DNA of 64,000 nt from Fistularia commersonii (GCA_037954325.1 JBBMNZ010000001.1:12436758-12500757), one strand, 5' to 3'; numbered from the stretch's first letter, positions 38,481-54,929 are shown. The notes: generated by a model from the letters alone, not told the origin. Program-made: numbers and translations.

Positions 38481-39226
38481 GTTGGAAATCCTTATCTTAT
38501 CATTTCAAAATACTATCCAAAAAGTAGCAGAAATGTCACGTTTTGTATCTGCCAGCCATGTTACTGTACATCAATCAATGATGCAGCTAGCCACGGTAAC
38601 CGTGTTTATTTTTAGCAGCGCTGACTGCATTGCACTTCTACAGAAATAGACACGGTGTTTTCACGGAAAAAAAGCGTGTTGGCCATACTGTGGTGTCGTG
38701 CATTTCACAGTATTTGTATGTAGCTAATGCATATACGTGCATCTATTCTATTCAGTTGTTAGGGTTTGCACTTGCAAGCTAGCTTTGTAGCAATTAGTTG
38801 ATGTACAGCTAAAAGAGGTAGCTAGCTGTCACCAACACCTCTGTCATGTAAAATTGAGGCAGACATATCTGAGGATCGAGCTTTATAACCCGAAGGCAGG
38901 GTAACGATAGTTTCAAAACGTGCTGCTCTAGCTAACTCTGCAAAAACATCGAAAATGATCGATGTCAATAATTCCCGTATTGATTTGATGTGTGAAATGA
39001 GACCACCACTTAAAGAATGCTGTCTATTGATAAAATGTTCAGAGGCCTTTTGTATGTTCTATTGACTTACGCTTGCACTCTCAGAGTAAATGTGACAGGT
39101 CGTTTTACTTCCTTGTTATAAGTTGTTTTTTGTCATGGCTGTCGGTCGCGTCACCGAGAATGCCATTGATGCTTCCACTTTTGTAAAGTGTCAGGATGGC
39201 AAGGATTTGTGCATTTCTGTTCTCAG

Positions 39227-42200
39227 ATGGACCAGCAGGATCAGTCCTATATGTTTGCCAGTCTCACACGGCCACACTCTGAGCAGCTGCTGCAAGGCCT
39301 ACAGCTCTTGCGGCAGGATCATGAACTATGTGACATTGTCCTTTGTGTGGGTGATGCAAAGATCCATGCCCACAAAGTAGTGCTGGCCAGCATCAGTCCC
39401 TACTTCAAGGCCATGTTTACAGGTAACCTATCAGAGAAGGAGACCTCTGAGGTTGAATTTCAGTGTATTGATGAGGCAGCGTTACAGGTAATATAACAAC
39501 CCTGGACACATCACATCTAGAAACTACTCATGGTATTTGATTGTTCCTAATACCTTTTGAACTTTCTCTTCCAGGCCATTGTTGAGTATGCGTACACTGG
39601 CACAGTGTTTATCTCCCAGGAGACCGTGGAGTCCCTTTTACCAGCTGCCAACTTACTTCAGGTCAAACTGGTACTGAAGGAGTGCTGCTCTTTCTTGGAG
39701 ACTCAACTGGATGCTGGGAACTGCATCGGCATCTCTCGCTTTGCAGAGACATATGGCTGTCACGATTTGTGCCTGGCTGCCACAAAGTTTATCTGTGAGA
39801 ATTTTGAGGAAGTTTGTCGGACAGAGGAATTTTTTGAACTAACAAGGGCAGAGTTGGACGAAATAGTGTCCAATGATTGCCTTAAGGTTGTAACAGAGGA
39901 GACTGTATTTTATGCCCTCGAGTCATGGATTAAATATGATGTAACTGAACGTCAGCAACACTTAGCTCAGCTCCTGCACTGTGTGCGCCTTCCACTTCTC
40001 AGTGTAAAATTTCTCACTCGCCTTTATGAAGCCAACCACCTTATACGAGATGACCACGCGTGCAAGCACCTGCTCAATGAGGCCCTCAAATATCATTTCA
40101 TGCCTGAGCACCGGCTCTCCTATCAGACCGTGTTGTCTGCACGACCCAGGTGTGCCCCAAAGGTGCTTCTTGCAGTAGGAGGCAAGGCTGGACTGTTTGC
40201 CACTTTAGAAAGGTAGGAAGTTTTTTTAAACACCTTTTGTAAATCAGTTTCCTTTCCTTCAAATTGTCCATATTCAATTAAATAACTTACTTAATTGGTA
40301 TATCCCCTTTTTTTTTCCCTCCTAGCATGGAAATGTATTTCCCTCAGACGGACTCATGGATAGGATTGGCTCCTCTCAGTGTGCCCAGATATGAGTTTGG
40401 TGTAGCAGTCCTTGACCACAAGGTGTATGTGGTTGGAGGCATTGCCACTCACATGAGGCAGGGTATAAGCTATAGGAGGCACGAGAGCACCGTGGAGAGT
40501 TGGGACCCAGAGAGCAACACTTGGTCTTCAGTGGAACGCATGGCAGAGTGCCGAAGCACACTTGGTGTGGTAGTCCTGGCTGGAGAGTTATATGCCCTAG
40601 GTGGCTATGATGGCCAGTATTACCTTCAGTCAGTGGAGAAATATGTCTCAAAGTTGAAAGAGTGGCAACCGGTGGCTCCGATGACCAAGTCCCGAAGCTG
40701 CTTTGCCACAGCAGTGCTGGATGGCATGGTGTATGCTATTGGAGGCTACGGACCAGCCCATATGAACAGGTATGAAACTGCAAATCATACATCCTCTTTA
40801 AATGTGAGCAGATATCTTTAAAATAAGTAGAGTAGAAATACCAATTACATACATTTTTATTATTGCAACATTGGCTTATCCTTTGTATATATCTCTTCCA
40901 CTCTCACGTATTGCACAAATAAATGCACTCACTTTAACAGTATTGCAATGAAGATACATGTAGGTCTGGAGTTTTTTGCTGTAAAAGTGTACTTGATGAT
41001 TAAACTCTGTACATCATATATGGAAAAACCAATCTGTGTCCCCATTGCAATATTTCTCTTGGTGTTAGATATGTATCCATTTTTTTTTCTCCCCACTTCT
41101 TTTGGATATAATCAGTAGTTCTATCTGGCTGTTTTCAGCATTTTTTATTTATTTATCTTTTATCTAAGCTTTCAATCTTTTTTGTTCAACAGTGAAGCTT
41201 GTTCATGCCATGTCTCATTATTCTAGCCAATGTCATTCAAATAGAAAATAACCAAAATATAAAAAAAGACATTCTGTGGAGACAACCAGCTGGACACTGA
41301 ATGGGTATGAGCATATACCATAATTCAGTAAAGTCTCAGACTGATCATACAAACACCCCATACACCCTCCTTGCTATGTGGCAGTCAGCCAATGGCACAT
41401 CAGCTTCAAATATAGTCCGCCCTCCCTCGATGGTGGAAAAACTTGTTAAATGAATAAGTAATAACCAGGAGATGTAGTAAAGGAGGCAACACTGAACTAT
41501 CATGGCAAATTTGTTACAATACAGTTGTTCCTGGCTTCTTTTCCAGCATTGCATCCCAGTGCTCTGACTCTAACCATTCTGGCTGTTTGGTTGGGCTTAT
41601 TTACCCTTATTTATTTATGTATGACAAGTTTGTCAGCTTCACTCCTGTCTCCTCTGTAGTTGCTTGCTTTGTTTTGTATGTTAAACCACTAAACTCTGCC
41701 TGCCACTGGAAACAGTTTCACTAAATGTTGTGTAAAATAGAGACTGGCAATAACAAGGCATATGTAGCACCTGTCGTTTATTTTCTAATTGATGATATCT
41801 AACATCAGATTGTTACACACTGCCACCCTGTTTTTTTTAAATAGTCCGAGTGAACGGCCTCTAGCCAATTATCCTTCTTAGTCTGGCTTTTATTCCTTGA
41901 ATTCTGCTGGTAAGTTGATAGAACTGGCAATCGAGTGAAGGATGTGAAGAGTTACTGAGAGAATGGTCAGGGGCCTGTTAATGAGTGAAAACCTATCAGA
42001 AGTTTCACTCCGAGTGTGGCTGTGTACTCCTGGTAAGACATCTGTTATTGCCACAGATCTCCAGAGAGCAGTGTCTCTGTTGCTTGTTTCCTTGACTCCT
42101 GAAACCCTTCAGGAGAATGTGTTTGGACAGAGAATCTCTGGGGATTTTTTTTTCCTTTCTTCAGTCCCCAGTGACTAATGTGACTAGTGTAAAACAAACC

Positions 42201-43792
42201 CTTTTATCCATGCTCCTTTGCTTGTTTCGCTATTTGTCACTTTTTGCATCTCAATCTAAAATGCCTATTTTGACACTATGCACCCCCCCCCCCCCCCCCC
42301 CCCAAACTTTAAAAGTATGGCTTTAAAAGTATTTTTCAGATTTTCAATTCTGGTTGGAGAGCTGACCACTTGCTTTTGAAAGTGGTCAGTTCAAATAACA
42401 ATTTGAAGTATTGCCATGAAATGTTTGTCTCATTTGAGAATTTGGAAATGTTTTAGTACGTCTTGGATTTTTCTCTTTCTTTTCAATTAATGTACAGCAT
42501 AAAGTTTGGTTTATTTTTTTGGTTCCGAGCTTTCTGGTCTCCATAGGTATTAGATTAAACACATTTGTTGACCTCTGAAGCCCTCATCAAGAACTAGTAT
42601 TTTTCCTTTGGTCGGTGACCCATCATCTGCTGCTTATTAGCAAATGTTAGCTTGGCAAATGAAGAGGGAAAATTTACAGGAATGACTTAGATGATTCCTT
42701 AAAAAGTGGCATTTTCACTAAATGATGAAACTAACAGGGCTATTATCTGCACTGCACAGCGTGGAGCGATATGACCCCAGCAAAGATGCCTGGGAAATGG
42801 TAGCACCCATGGCTGACAAGAGGATTAACTTTGGAGTAGGTGTCATGCTTGGCTTCATATTCGTGGTGGGTGGACACAATGGAGTTTCTCACTTGTCAAG
42901 CATAGAGCGCTACGATCCACATCAGAACCAGTGGACAGCCTGCAGACCCATGAATGATCCTCGCACTGGTAAGTTTCTATTTCATTTTGAAGCTGCTGTA
43001 TTATTTTTAATTAAAATAGGTTCTGAAAAAATGTCTTGATACCTGCAGTTTTATTAAAAAAAGTGGAGCAAATAGTTCCGTCTTTAGCTAAATATAGGAT
43101 GTGATGTTTTTATCTTAATTCAAATAATTTGGTTTAGAGAATCAATGAAAAGGCAGTGAAGGCACTGATGCTATGTTGCTTTCAAACAAAAATATCTTCC
43201 AACTATTAATCTCCCCACAGGACTAGATTTGGTCACCTTTTCTGGCTGACCTTATGTTCCTTAAGTCAAATTGTACCTTTTAACATCAATTGAATAATAT
43301 TTGAAAATGCATTGTTTGTGTGAATTTATTTATTCTTTATTTTTTGCTAAGTATTCACCTTCCTGACATCTGGTTGCTTTATGGCATGATTGTGGTTCCA
43401 TATAATACAACAGTATTCAATATAGTCTCTACCCTTTCAAGCAGTAAAATTTTGCTCAGATCAGCCGACCAGTATTTATCAATATTGACATATTTCATTT
43501 CTCAACACTGGAATGTTACTGGCCTCAAGATCCACGGAATTGGTTAGGCCTCAATGACTAGAATAGTTATTCTACAAACTTCTCAAGCTTGTGACTGATC
43601 ACATGACTCTGATGTAACTGTCTTGCAGGTGTGGGTTCTGCAATTGTTGACAATTATCTCTACGTGGTGGGGGGTCACTCCGGTTCATCCTACCTGAACA
43701 CTGTCCAGCGCTATGATCCCATCTCAGACAGCTGGTTGGACTCAAGCGGCATGATGTACTGCCGCTGTAACTTTGGGCTGACGTCCCTTTGA
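39227..43792 (+). CDS. klhl28: Kelch-like protein 28 (BTB-BACK-Kelch, cullin-3 adaptor type)
   Basis: Coding exons: 39227-39487, 39575-40212, 40326-40769, 42760-42968 and 43629-43792. Phases join to 571 residues, the length of human KLHL28. The acceptor ttctcag directly abuts the ATG. The BTB domain (about 20-130) has DHELCDIVLCVGD, HKVVLASISPYFKAMF and AIVEYAYTG. BACK (about 135-240) contains NCIGISRFAETYGC and LKVVTEETVFYALESWI. The rest is a six-blade kelch propeller with repeated GG doublets, for example YVVGGIATH, YALGGYDGQYY, YAIGGYGPAHMN, FVVGGHNGVSHL and YVVGGHSGSSYLN, ending CNFGLTSL. BTB-BACK-Kelch proteins normally recruit substrates to CUL3 ubiquitin ligases. The substrate of this one is not established as far as I know. 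Confidence 0.97.
42283..42303. repeat. Poly-C run of 21 in klhl28 intron 4
   Basis: An uninterrupted run of 21 C bases lies in the ~2-kb intron between coding exons 40326-40769 and 42760-42968. The rest of that intron (40770-42759) shows no gene or classifiable repeat. The exact count may be affected by sequencing. Confidence 0.8.
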
Positions 43793-47640
<3,848 letters not shown>

Positions 47641-47649
47641 CTTTAAAGG

Positions 47650-47892
47650 TACTGTCTGCTTATTAACTCATTGGGTGAGATACACCCTGTTGCCAGTCGA
47701 TCACAGGGCCACAAATTGAGACAAATGACATTCACTTTCTCATTCACACGCCTGGGCAATTTAACCTCCTCCATGTTTGTGGACTGTGGGAGCAAATCAG
47801 AGAACCCATGCAGACAACTCCCCCTGTAGGAAACCAGGGTCCTCATGTTGTGAGGCGGAACCACTAACCGCTGTGCCACTGTGGCCACCTTC
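47650..47892 (-). repeat. tRNA-like SINE-type repeat, family A, copy 5
   Basis: Read on the - strand it has gtggccacagtggcacagcgg and tagtggttccgcctcacaac, then the block with cccacagtccacaaacatgg and aggttaaattgcccagg. It is a more diverged copy. It starts just after the last klhl28 polyadenylation signal. Confidence 0.65.
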
Positions 47893-48705
47893 AATCATGA
47901 AACCGCTTTTCCCACCAAAGAATTCCACAGAGGAAAAAAATAGTTAATTAAAAAATGTACACATTTTGAAATTTAGCGACACATGACTGAAATTCTGTCA
48001 AAATAATTGCATTACACTCACTAGGACATTTCACCCAAATTGTAAATAATCACTTACCCAGCAATAATGAAATGATCTAAAATGTATAGAAAAAAAAATT
48101 GCATTCATTAAAATCATACAAATGATGAGTTTTTCAATCACGAGCTTGAGTTTGAATAATGAGTTTGTTTGGAGATATGGTATTGAATATTGTTTTGAGA
48201 CACATCATTTATGTCATTTGTCTGAAATGTGACCCAATACCTGACTGATGTCGTTACATACAGAGAAAGAGTTTGTGAATATAAAATGATGAGTGTGCTT
48301 GCTATATTTGCCATTGCTGTTCCCCACAACCTTTCATGTAACACAGCTCTGTGATGAGTGCAGAAACAATCGGAAATGCCATGGTGACACAAAGGCAGAT
48401 CAAACCAGCAACGCTTATGGTGTGCACTACTTGCTTGTTTTGTCATTGATGCATATTAGGCCAGAACTATTGTAGTCTATTATAGTCTTGGATTCCAAGC
48501 ACACCCCAAAATCTGTGATTTTCACTTTGTCTGAGTTTTAGCAAGCTTCTCATAGGAATGGACTGTGTGTGTGTGTTATATTCAGCACCATAAAACGCTA
48601 ACAAGAGGAAATGACATGATACATCAAAACAGGAAGGGAGAAATCATGGCAAATTCACAACAAAACTAGAGGAAAGGATGCAAGAATACTTTCATTCTTG
48701 CGAGT

Positions 48706-48975
48706 TTACTTGTCGGCGGCACAAATGTATACCAAAGAGGACAGCAGCAGGAGGTCTGGTGGCTTGTGTAAGAGGATCAGATTGTAGCTCCTCAGGCCAT
48801 CATAGTGCATCCAGTAGCCATCGATTTGGAATGCTGCAGAGAAGTGATGCTCCTCCTTGAAAAAGAGAGTAGCACCTTCAAGCAGGTACCTGTGAAAAAT
48901 GGATGCCACTTTCTTGGTACTGTCCACGATACTCCAAAGCAGAAACTGATTGCTGGTGGGAGAGACGCGTCTTTC
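48706..48975 (-). CDS. Possible last exon of an unrecognised gene, similar to the C-terminal part of ubiquitin-specific peptidases
   Basis: An acceptor-like ttgtaccaaaccag precedes 48975, and a 90-codon frame runs to TAA at 48706-48708. It starts ERRVSPTSNQFLLW, continues YLLEGATLFFKEEHHFSAAF, then DGYWMHYDGLRSYN, and ends LLLLSSLVYICAADK. A histidine-phenylalanine after a glycine/acid loop, followed by W-x-x-Y-D-G and a terminal hydrophobic strand, is the layout around the catalytic histidine of USP-type (C19) peptidases and related proteins. No catalytic cysteine part is visible nearby. It could be the last exon of a gene whose upstream exons lie at 52.9-53.8 kb, or a decayed fragment. Function is not assigned. 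Confidence 0.4.
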   Translation of the reverse strand, partial: ERRVSPTSNQFLLWSIVDSTKKVASIFHRYLLEGATLFFKEEHHFSAAFQIDGYWMHYDGLRSYNLILLHKPPDLLLLSSLVYICAADK

Positions 48976-50630
48976 CTGGTTTGGTACAAAGGTGGCAGGT
49001 GATACAATAAAATCATATATCGTTAAAGCCAGACATAAGCTGGGAGGAAGGGTGGTGAGCTTCGGCATAGCCACTAAGTAAAGCATTGCTTCACAAATAG
49101 TGACCCCGGGGAACATGCTTACTTTTGCTGCACTAGAATAAAGTGTAATTCCATATCCATAGGTGACTGTGGACTCTCATTGCGCAGAGTATTAGCTCTA
49201 TGATGTAGGTTTTTTTGCACAGACCATGCGCACACACAGCACAGAGCAGGAGATATGAAGTGCGGTGAACAAACTCTCAAGGGACACCATGGAAAACTAT
49301 TTAACAGGGATGATAAGAAAGGCGGTGACAGACGGCGATAATGAGACAAACCAAAGTCACCTGAAAGCTAAGACGAGGAAAGACCAGTGTGTTTGTTGTG
49401 AGCTGAGAGTTGCATAATCATTCTTCAAAGCCCGCTTCAAAAAGCTGTGTACTGGAAATGTGCTAATTGTAGCCATTAATCCTGACTTCCTCATTTGATG
49501 CAAAATAAATACATTAATCAGCACAAATTGTTTTTTTTTTGTAGGTTAAAAATGTTTTATATATTATGGTCCTTAGTTAATGTTGCTGATTAATTTAATT
49601 TTATTATTTATTGATTTTATTTAATTTTATTTTTCAGTATCAAAAGTTTCAGTCAGTAAAATAATGTTTAGAGTTAAATAAGGATTTAATTTATTCAAAT
49701 TTTGGCCAAATTGATTTAAATTTTAATTTTTTTTCTGTTTCACACTTAAAGAGCAATGTTCATAAAGTTAATCTTTGTTGCAAGTTGTTCTATATTTCTT
49801 CCTTTTTTATTTCCTTTAATGTTAATAAGGATAAAATGTTATGCAAAGGTGTACATATAACTATATAATAAACAAATTATACTATTCATAGTTGCAGCAA
49901 AGTTTGGGGGTGTGCAAAATGTTTTCTTCTTCCTGGGGGAGGGGGTAATAGAAAATAATTGAGAAGCAATGAAGGGACCAGGATTGCAACTGTAAAAAAT
50001 AAAAGGTCTAGTTTCATTTTTATCTTGCTGATGATGAATTTTGTCATTATTGTATGACTGATCTCTTTCAGTACTTAACAATGTAGTATATGATTTCATA
50101 CAACATGAAATGATACAGTCGTGTATCCATATGATACATCCAGACAGGTTTCATTGTCTGGCCCTAGTTTTAACATTTCCTTATTTTTAAAGAATTTAGC
50201 TTTATCTTCTTTGACTTCATTGGACTGTATTCAAACTCGGCAGAATATACCAAGCATGTAGAGGTATTAAGTCCCCTTTAGGCAAGGATTTAGAGAAAAC
50301 TATCAAGAATTTACTTCAATATTAGTAATACACAGTATTAGAAATGGTTTCTGTGGAAACAACCAGAAAATGATCAGTAAGGAAAATGTTTGTAAAATTT
50401 CAAATTATGTAATTCAAAATTTACCTAAAATTTCAGAATGTTATGTCTTAAATCTTATTGATATTTAAATTCTATTATTTAAAAAGGATTCTCAGAGCAA
50501 CCTCCAGCTGCAACTTAACCATCAAACTGCAGACAAATGTACATGTTGAGAATCTGAGTTGTGATTTCCATGGCTAAGCAGATATTTTGATTCACATGTG
50601 TATCAAAAAATATCTGCAAATTGTAAGATT
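48976..50630. other. Non-coding spacer, no gene recognised
   Basis: The sequence is AT-rich, especially 49530-49860 with many TTTAT motifs. The short open frames on both strands look like chance. If the exon at 48.7 kb belongs to a larger - strand gene, this would be intron. Confidence 0.35.
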
Positions 50631-50635
50631 CCATC

Positions 50636-52650
50636 GATCCATCCATCTATTTTCCCCCACTTATCCAGAGTTGTTCAGCAGCCAGAGCAGTGAGGCCTAG
50701 ACCTCCCTCACTCCCACCACATGGTCCAGCTCCTCTGGGGGGTGCCCAAGGCGTTCCCACGCCAGCATGGCGGCATAGTCTCTCCAGTGTGTCCTGGGTC
50801 TTCCACGTGGTCTCCTCCCAGATGGACATGCCCAGAATACCTCTTCCAGGAGTCGTCCAGGAGGCATCCGAACCAGATACCTGAGCCACCTCATCTGACT
50901 CTTCTCTATGCGGAGGAGTAGTGGCTCTACTCCGAGCTCCTCCCGGATGAACGAACTTCTCACCCCATCTCTAAGGGAGTCTGGCCACCCTGCGGAGGAA
51001 ACTCATTTCGGCCGCTTGTATCTGCGATCTCGTTCTTTCGGTCACTACCCACAGCTCACGACCATAGGTGAGGGTTGGAACATAGAAAAAAAACAGTAAA
51101 TTGAGAACTTCCAGATCCAGTTCCGTTCCAGTGAGAGCTGGAGATCATGGCCTGATGAAGCCAACAGAACCACATCATCTGCAAAAAGCAGAGACTCGAT
51201 CCTGCAACCACCAAACCACCCTGCGCAGAGAAATTTTGTCCATAAAAGTTATGAAAAGAATCTGTGACAAAGGGCGGAGTCCAACTCTCACCGGAAACAT
51301 GTCCGCCTTACAACCGGCAATGCGGACTAAGCTCCGACAACGCTCATACAGGGACCGAACAGCCCGTATGGTGGGGTTTGGTACCCCATACTCCCAGAGC
51401 AACGCCAACAGGATTTCCCATAGGACATGGTTGAATGTCTTCTCCATGGTTGAATGTCCTCTCCAGGTCACAAAACACATGTAGACTGGCTGGGCAAACT
51501 CCCATGCCCCCTCAGGAACCCTGCCGAGGGTATAGAGCTGGTCCACTGTTTCACGGCCTGGATGAAAACCACACTGCTCCTCCTGGATCTGAGGTTCAAC
51601 AACCTGGCGGACCCTCTTCTCTAGTATTGCTGAATAGACCTTGCCAGGGAGGCTAAGGACTGTGATCCCCCAATAGTTGGAGCACACCCTCCGATCCCCC
51701 TTTTTAAAAAGGGGGATCACTACCCCGGTCTGCCAGTCCAGTGGCACTGTCCCCGACATCCACGCAATGTGGCAGAGGCAATGTGTCAGCTAGGACACCA
51801 TCCAGAGCCCTGAGGAGCCCAGGGCGGACCTCATCCAGCCCCAGGGCCTCACTAATGAAGAGCTTGGTGACTGCTTCAGCAACTTCTGCCCTGGAAATAG
51901 GTGTGTCTGCTCCAGAGTCCTCTCGAAGGTGTTTCAATGGGCTTGAGGAGAACAAAGCACTGCATTCCCCTCCTAAGCCGCTGGATGGTGGACCAGAATC
52001 TCCTCGACACCCACTGAAAGTCATTTCCCATGGTCACCCAAAACTCCTAACACAAGTTATTGCCTCAGCAACTACCGAGGCCGCATGTTGTTTGGCCTGC
52101 TGGCACCTGCCAGCTGCCTCTGGAGCCCCACAGGCCAGAAAGGCCCGATAGGACTCCTCATTCAGTTTGATGTTATCCTTCACCGCTGGAGTCCACCAGC
52201 TGGTTTGAGGGTTGCTGCCCTGACAGGCACCATACGCCTTACAGCCGTAGCTCTAATCTGCCACCTCGACAATGGGAGCAGAGAATATGGCCCATCCTGA
52301 CTCAATGTCCAATCGCCTCCCTTGGGATGTGGTTGTAGTTCTATGGGAGGTGAGAGTTGAAACTACTTCTGATAGGGGACTCAGCTAGGCATTCTCAGCA
52401 GACCCTCACTTTACGTTTGGGTCTGTCAGGTCTGACCAGCATCCTCCCCTACCATCGGAGCTAGCTCACCACCAGGTGGTGATCAGTTGACTGCTCCGCC
52501 CCTCTCTTCCCCCGTGTGTCCAGGACATGTGGCAGCAAGTCCGATGATACAACCACAAGGCTTACCCCTCCCACCTTACCCCTCCACCAGGGTAAGGTGG
52601 GAGCTTATTGAGGGGTGTAAGATTCCAAGACAGTATATTATGAACTCTAT
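50636..52650 (-). mobile_element. LINE family 2, reverse-transcriptase region through 3' end
   Basis: On the - strand the order is correct: a 5' part near 52.3-52.0 kb (linker), SGTVPLDWQTGVVIPLFKKG near 51.75 kb (start of the reverse transcriptase), RVCSNYWGI, LPGKVYSAILEKR, EEQCGFHPGRETVDQLYTL and then a break. RSSFIREELGVEPLLL, SQMRWLRYLVRMPPGR and RPRGRPRTHWRDY lie near 50.95-50.70 kb, with the 3' end and ccatccatc tail at 50.64 kb. The catalytic YADD block between 51.2 and 51.0 kb is missing or frameshifted. It lies inverted to the copy at 53.9 kb. Confidence 0.88.
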
Positions 52651-52862
52651 TTATAATGCTATCGCAGTGTATTAAAAGACAACAACTGGCACCACAAACT
52701 CAGTAATATTTAAATTATTCTCTTTTATTATTTTTTCCTATTCAATTAATGGGACATTAAACTGAGCTGAGGATTGATTTTTTGAGAGTGTAGAGCACTC
52801 TGTGATTGTGCCTTGAGGCTTCATCACACCACAAAAGGCAACATGGCGTGGGCACTTCATAC

Positions 52863-53835
52863 CTGTACTGGCAGAGAGCTAGATGGTAAGGGACATAGGA
52901 GAGCTCCTCAGACTTCCACTGCTGCATGTTGAGAATGACAAGGGTGGCGCAGAAAACCGCCTGAGAAAACTTCCTCAGACCATTGCACTCGTTTGAGAAA
53001 ACAGTTTGACATTAAAGCACGAGTGACACTTAACCGACTTACCCGAGATATTATGACAAATAGATCTTGCAGACACCAACTGGCCACACATCATTCACTG
53101 AGGTTGGCCAGGTTTAAACATACTTAACTCTACAAAGAGGAGTGAGGATTGAGGATTGGGATCGAAATCTAAATGTGGAAGTTGGCTGGTCAAGAGGTAA
53201 AGGTGAAACCATCTTTAAGGCAAAGTTGTTAAACAGCTGATCAGAAGTGTACAATTTCTTCCTAAAGGCACCAACTCAGACGCTGCCAAAGCGTCGGACT
53301 CATTCTTATGCTCATAACTGAACAGATCAATCTCCAGTGCAGTGCTGTGGATTTCTGAACAATACTGCCTTCTTGACATCCTGTTCCAGATCCACAGGAT
53401 CTTCACTGACATGTACTCACAGGAGTCCATCAGATGGTTTAACATGCACAAAAGCCAGAATAATTAGAAAATAAGCAAAAAGCTAACATATTGCCTTTCT
53501 GGGGGAATACTGTTATCGGCGTCTGAGATGTGTGTCTACACATCTTTGGTTTTGGTCAAAACATGGACTCGACTCTCCATTGCTCTCTGCGTTTATTCAT
53601 TTCTGTAAGCGAAAGTCACTCACCCCATTGGGTGGCAACTCTTGAATTTTCTACCTTTTTCTGAAAACTATCAGAGAAGACAACCCTATTACGAGCCTCC
53701 GGAGTGCATCAGTTGGGGCTCACGCCCAGGACGTTCACTCACATGGGCCATTTGAGCCAATCTCTGTCCAACAGACTGTCCCAGTGCTTGTAGTTACTGC
53801 CAGCGGTCTCAAAGTGTAAACCGTCACCTGAGGCC
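52863..53835 (-). other. Block of exon-like open segments of an unrecognised - strand gene or pseudogene
   Basis: Three segments look coding. (1) 53743-53835, acceptor gggacag and donor AT/gtgagt, reads GDGLHFETAGSNYKHWD, then LLDRDWLKWP. (2) About 53235-53440 reads DSCEYMSVKILWIWNRMSRR and SEIHSTALEIDLFSYEHKNE. (3) About 52863-53000 reads FSNECNGLRKFSQAVF, CATLVILNMQQW and ELSYVPYHLALCQY, with donor CAG/gtatga. Amino-acid composition and splice-like borders are those of real exons, but I could not join the phases, and a short extra piece at about 53.66 kb (KKVENSRVATQW) may belong. No family is recognised. The block sits between inverted LINE copies, so the gene may be damaged. Confidence 0.35.
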
Positions 53836-53928
53836 CTGTCCCTTTCCCCTACTCTCGCTTTTTTTCTGTTAAACTTTATTGACAACGTTAAAACATACAG
53901 CAAATATGAAACTACGAAAACACATATG

Positions 53929-54838
53929 ATCCAGGAGAAGCAATGCGGTTTTTCATCCTGGCTGTGGAACAGCAGACCAGCTCTAGGCATGTCGAGGCAC
54001 CCTCGACATGGGAGTTTGCCTAACCAGGGGAACCGGTTTGTTGACCTCAAGATTGGGTCTCTGCTTTTTGCGAATGATGTGGTTCATCAGACCATGATGT
54101 CCAGCACTCGCTGGAGCAGATCGCAGCCAAAGGTGAAACTGTCGGGATGAAGATCACCACCTCCACATTGGAGACCGTGGTTCACAGCTGGAAATGGGTG
54201 GAGTTCCCACTCTGGTTCGTGGGGGAGGTCCTGCTCCAAGTGGAGAAGTTCAGGTATCTCATGGTCATGTTTATGAGTGACAGGGGGATGGAACAGGAGA
54301 TCGATAGGCGCATTGGTGCAGCGTCTGTCGTGATGCGGCCTCTGCACCAGTCTGTCCTGGTAAAGAAGCTGAGCCAAAAGGCAAAGCTCTTCGTTTACCA
54401 GTTGACCTACATTCTTACCCTTACTTATGGTCACGAGCTATGGGTTGTGACCGAAAGAACAAGGCCAAGCAACTTAGCTTTCCCCGCAGGGATAGGATGA
54501 GCAGCTCTACCATCCGGGAGGGGCTCGGAGTAGAGTCACTGCTCCTCCATGTTGAGAGGAGCCAAATGAGATGGCTCAGGCATCTGGTTAGGATACCTCC
54601 TAGACTCCGCCCTGGTGAGGTGTTTCGGGTTTGTCCAACTGGGAGGAGGGCCCCGGGGAAGACCCAGGACATGCTGGAGGGACTATGTCTTTAGGCTGGC
54701 CTGGAACTACCTCGGGATACCCCAAGAAGAGCTGGACCAAGTGGCCAGGGGAGAGGAATGTCTAGTCCTCTTTGCTTCTGCTGCTGCCCCCGCGACCCAA
54801 TCCTGGATAAGCGGTGGACAATGGAATTGATGGATGGA
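53929..54838 (+). mobile_element. LINE family 2, internally deleted 3' copy
   Basis: + strand frames read IQEKQCGFSSW near 53930 and, after a deletion, IGSLLFANDVV near 54050, where the polymerase FADD motif appears as FAND. Then come AAKGETVGMKITTSTLE-like text, a REIDRRIGAAS-like piece (QEIDRRIGAAS), SQKAKLFVYQLTYILTLTYG, then STIREGLGVESLLL, SQMRWLRHLVRIPP and the end near gcggtggacaatgg plus tgatggatgg at 54815-54838. The aspartate-to-asparagine change and the frameshifts make it inactive. Confidence 0.87.
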
Positions 54839-54929
54839 CTAATTCATTCATTTTCTATACTCAGGATCAGGGGATAGCTTAAAATAATAACAATAAAGAA
54901 ATGGCTAATTTACTCTACCTCAAGCATGT

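Noticed and set aside
40376..40651. 91-codon - strand frame
   Set aside because: It is antisense to klhl28 kelch exon 40326-40769.
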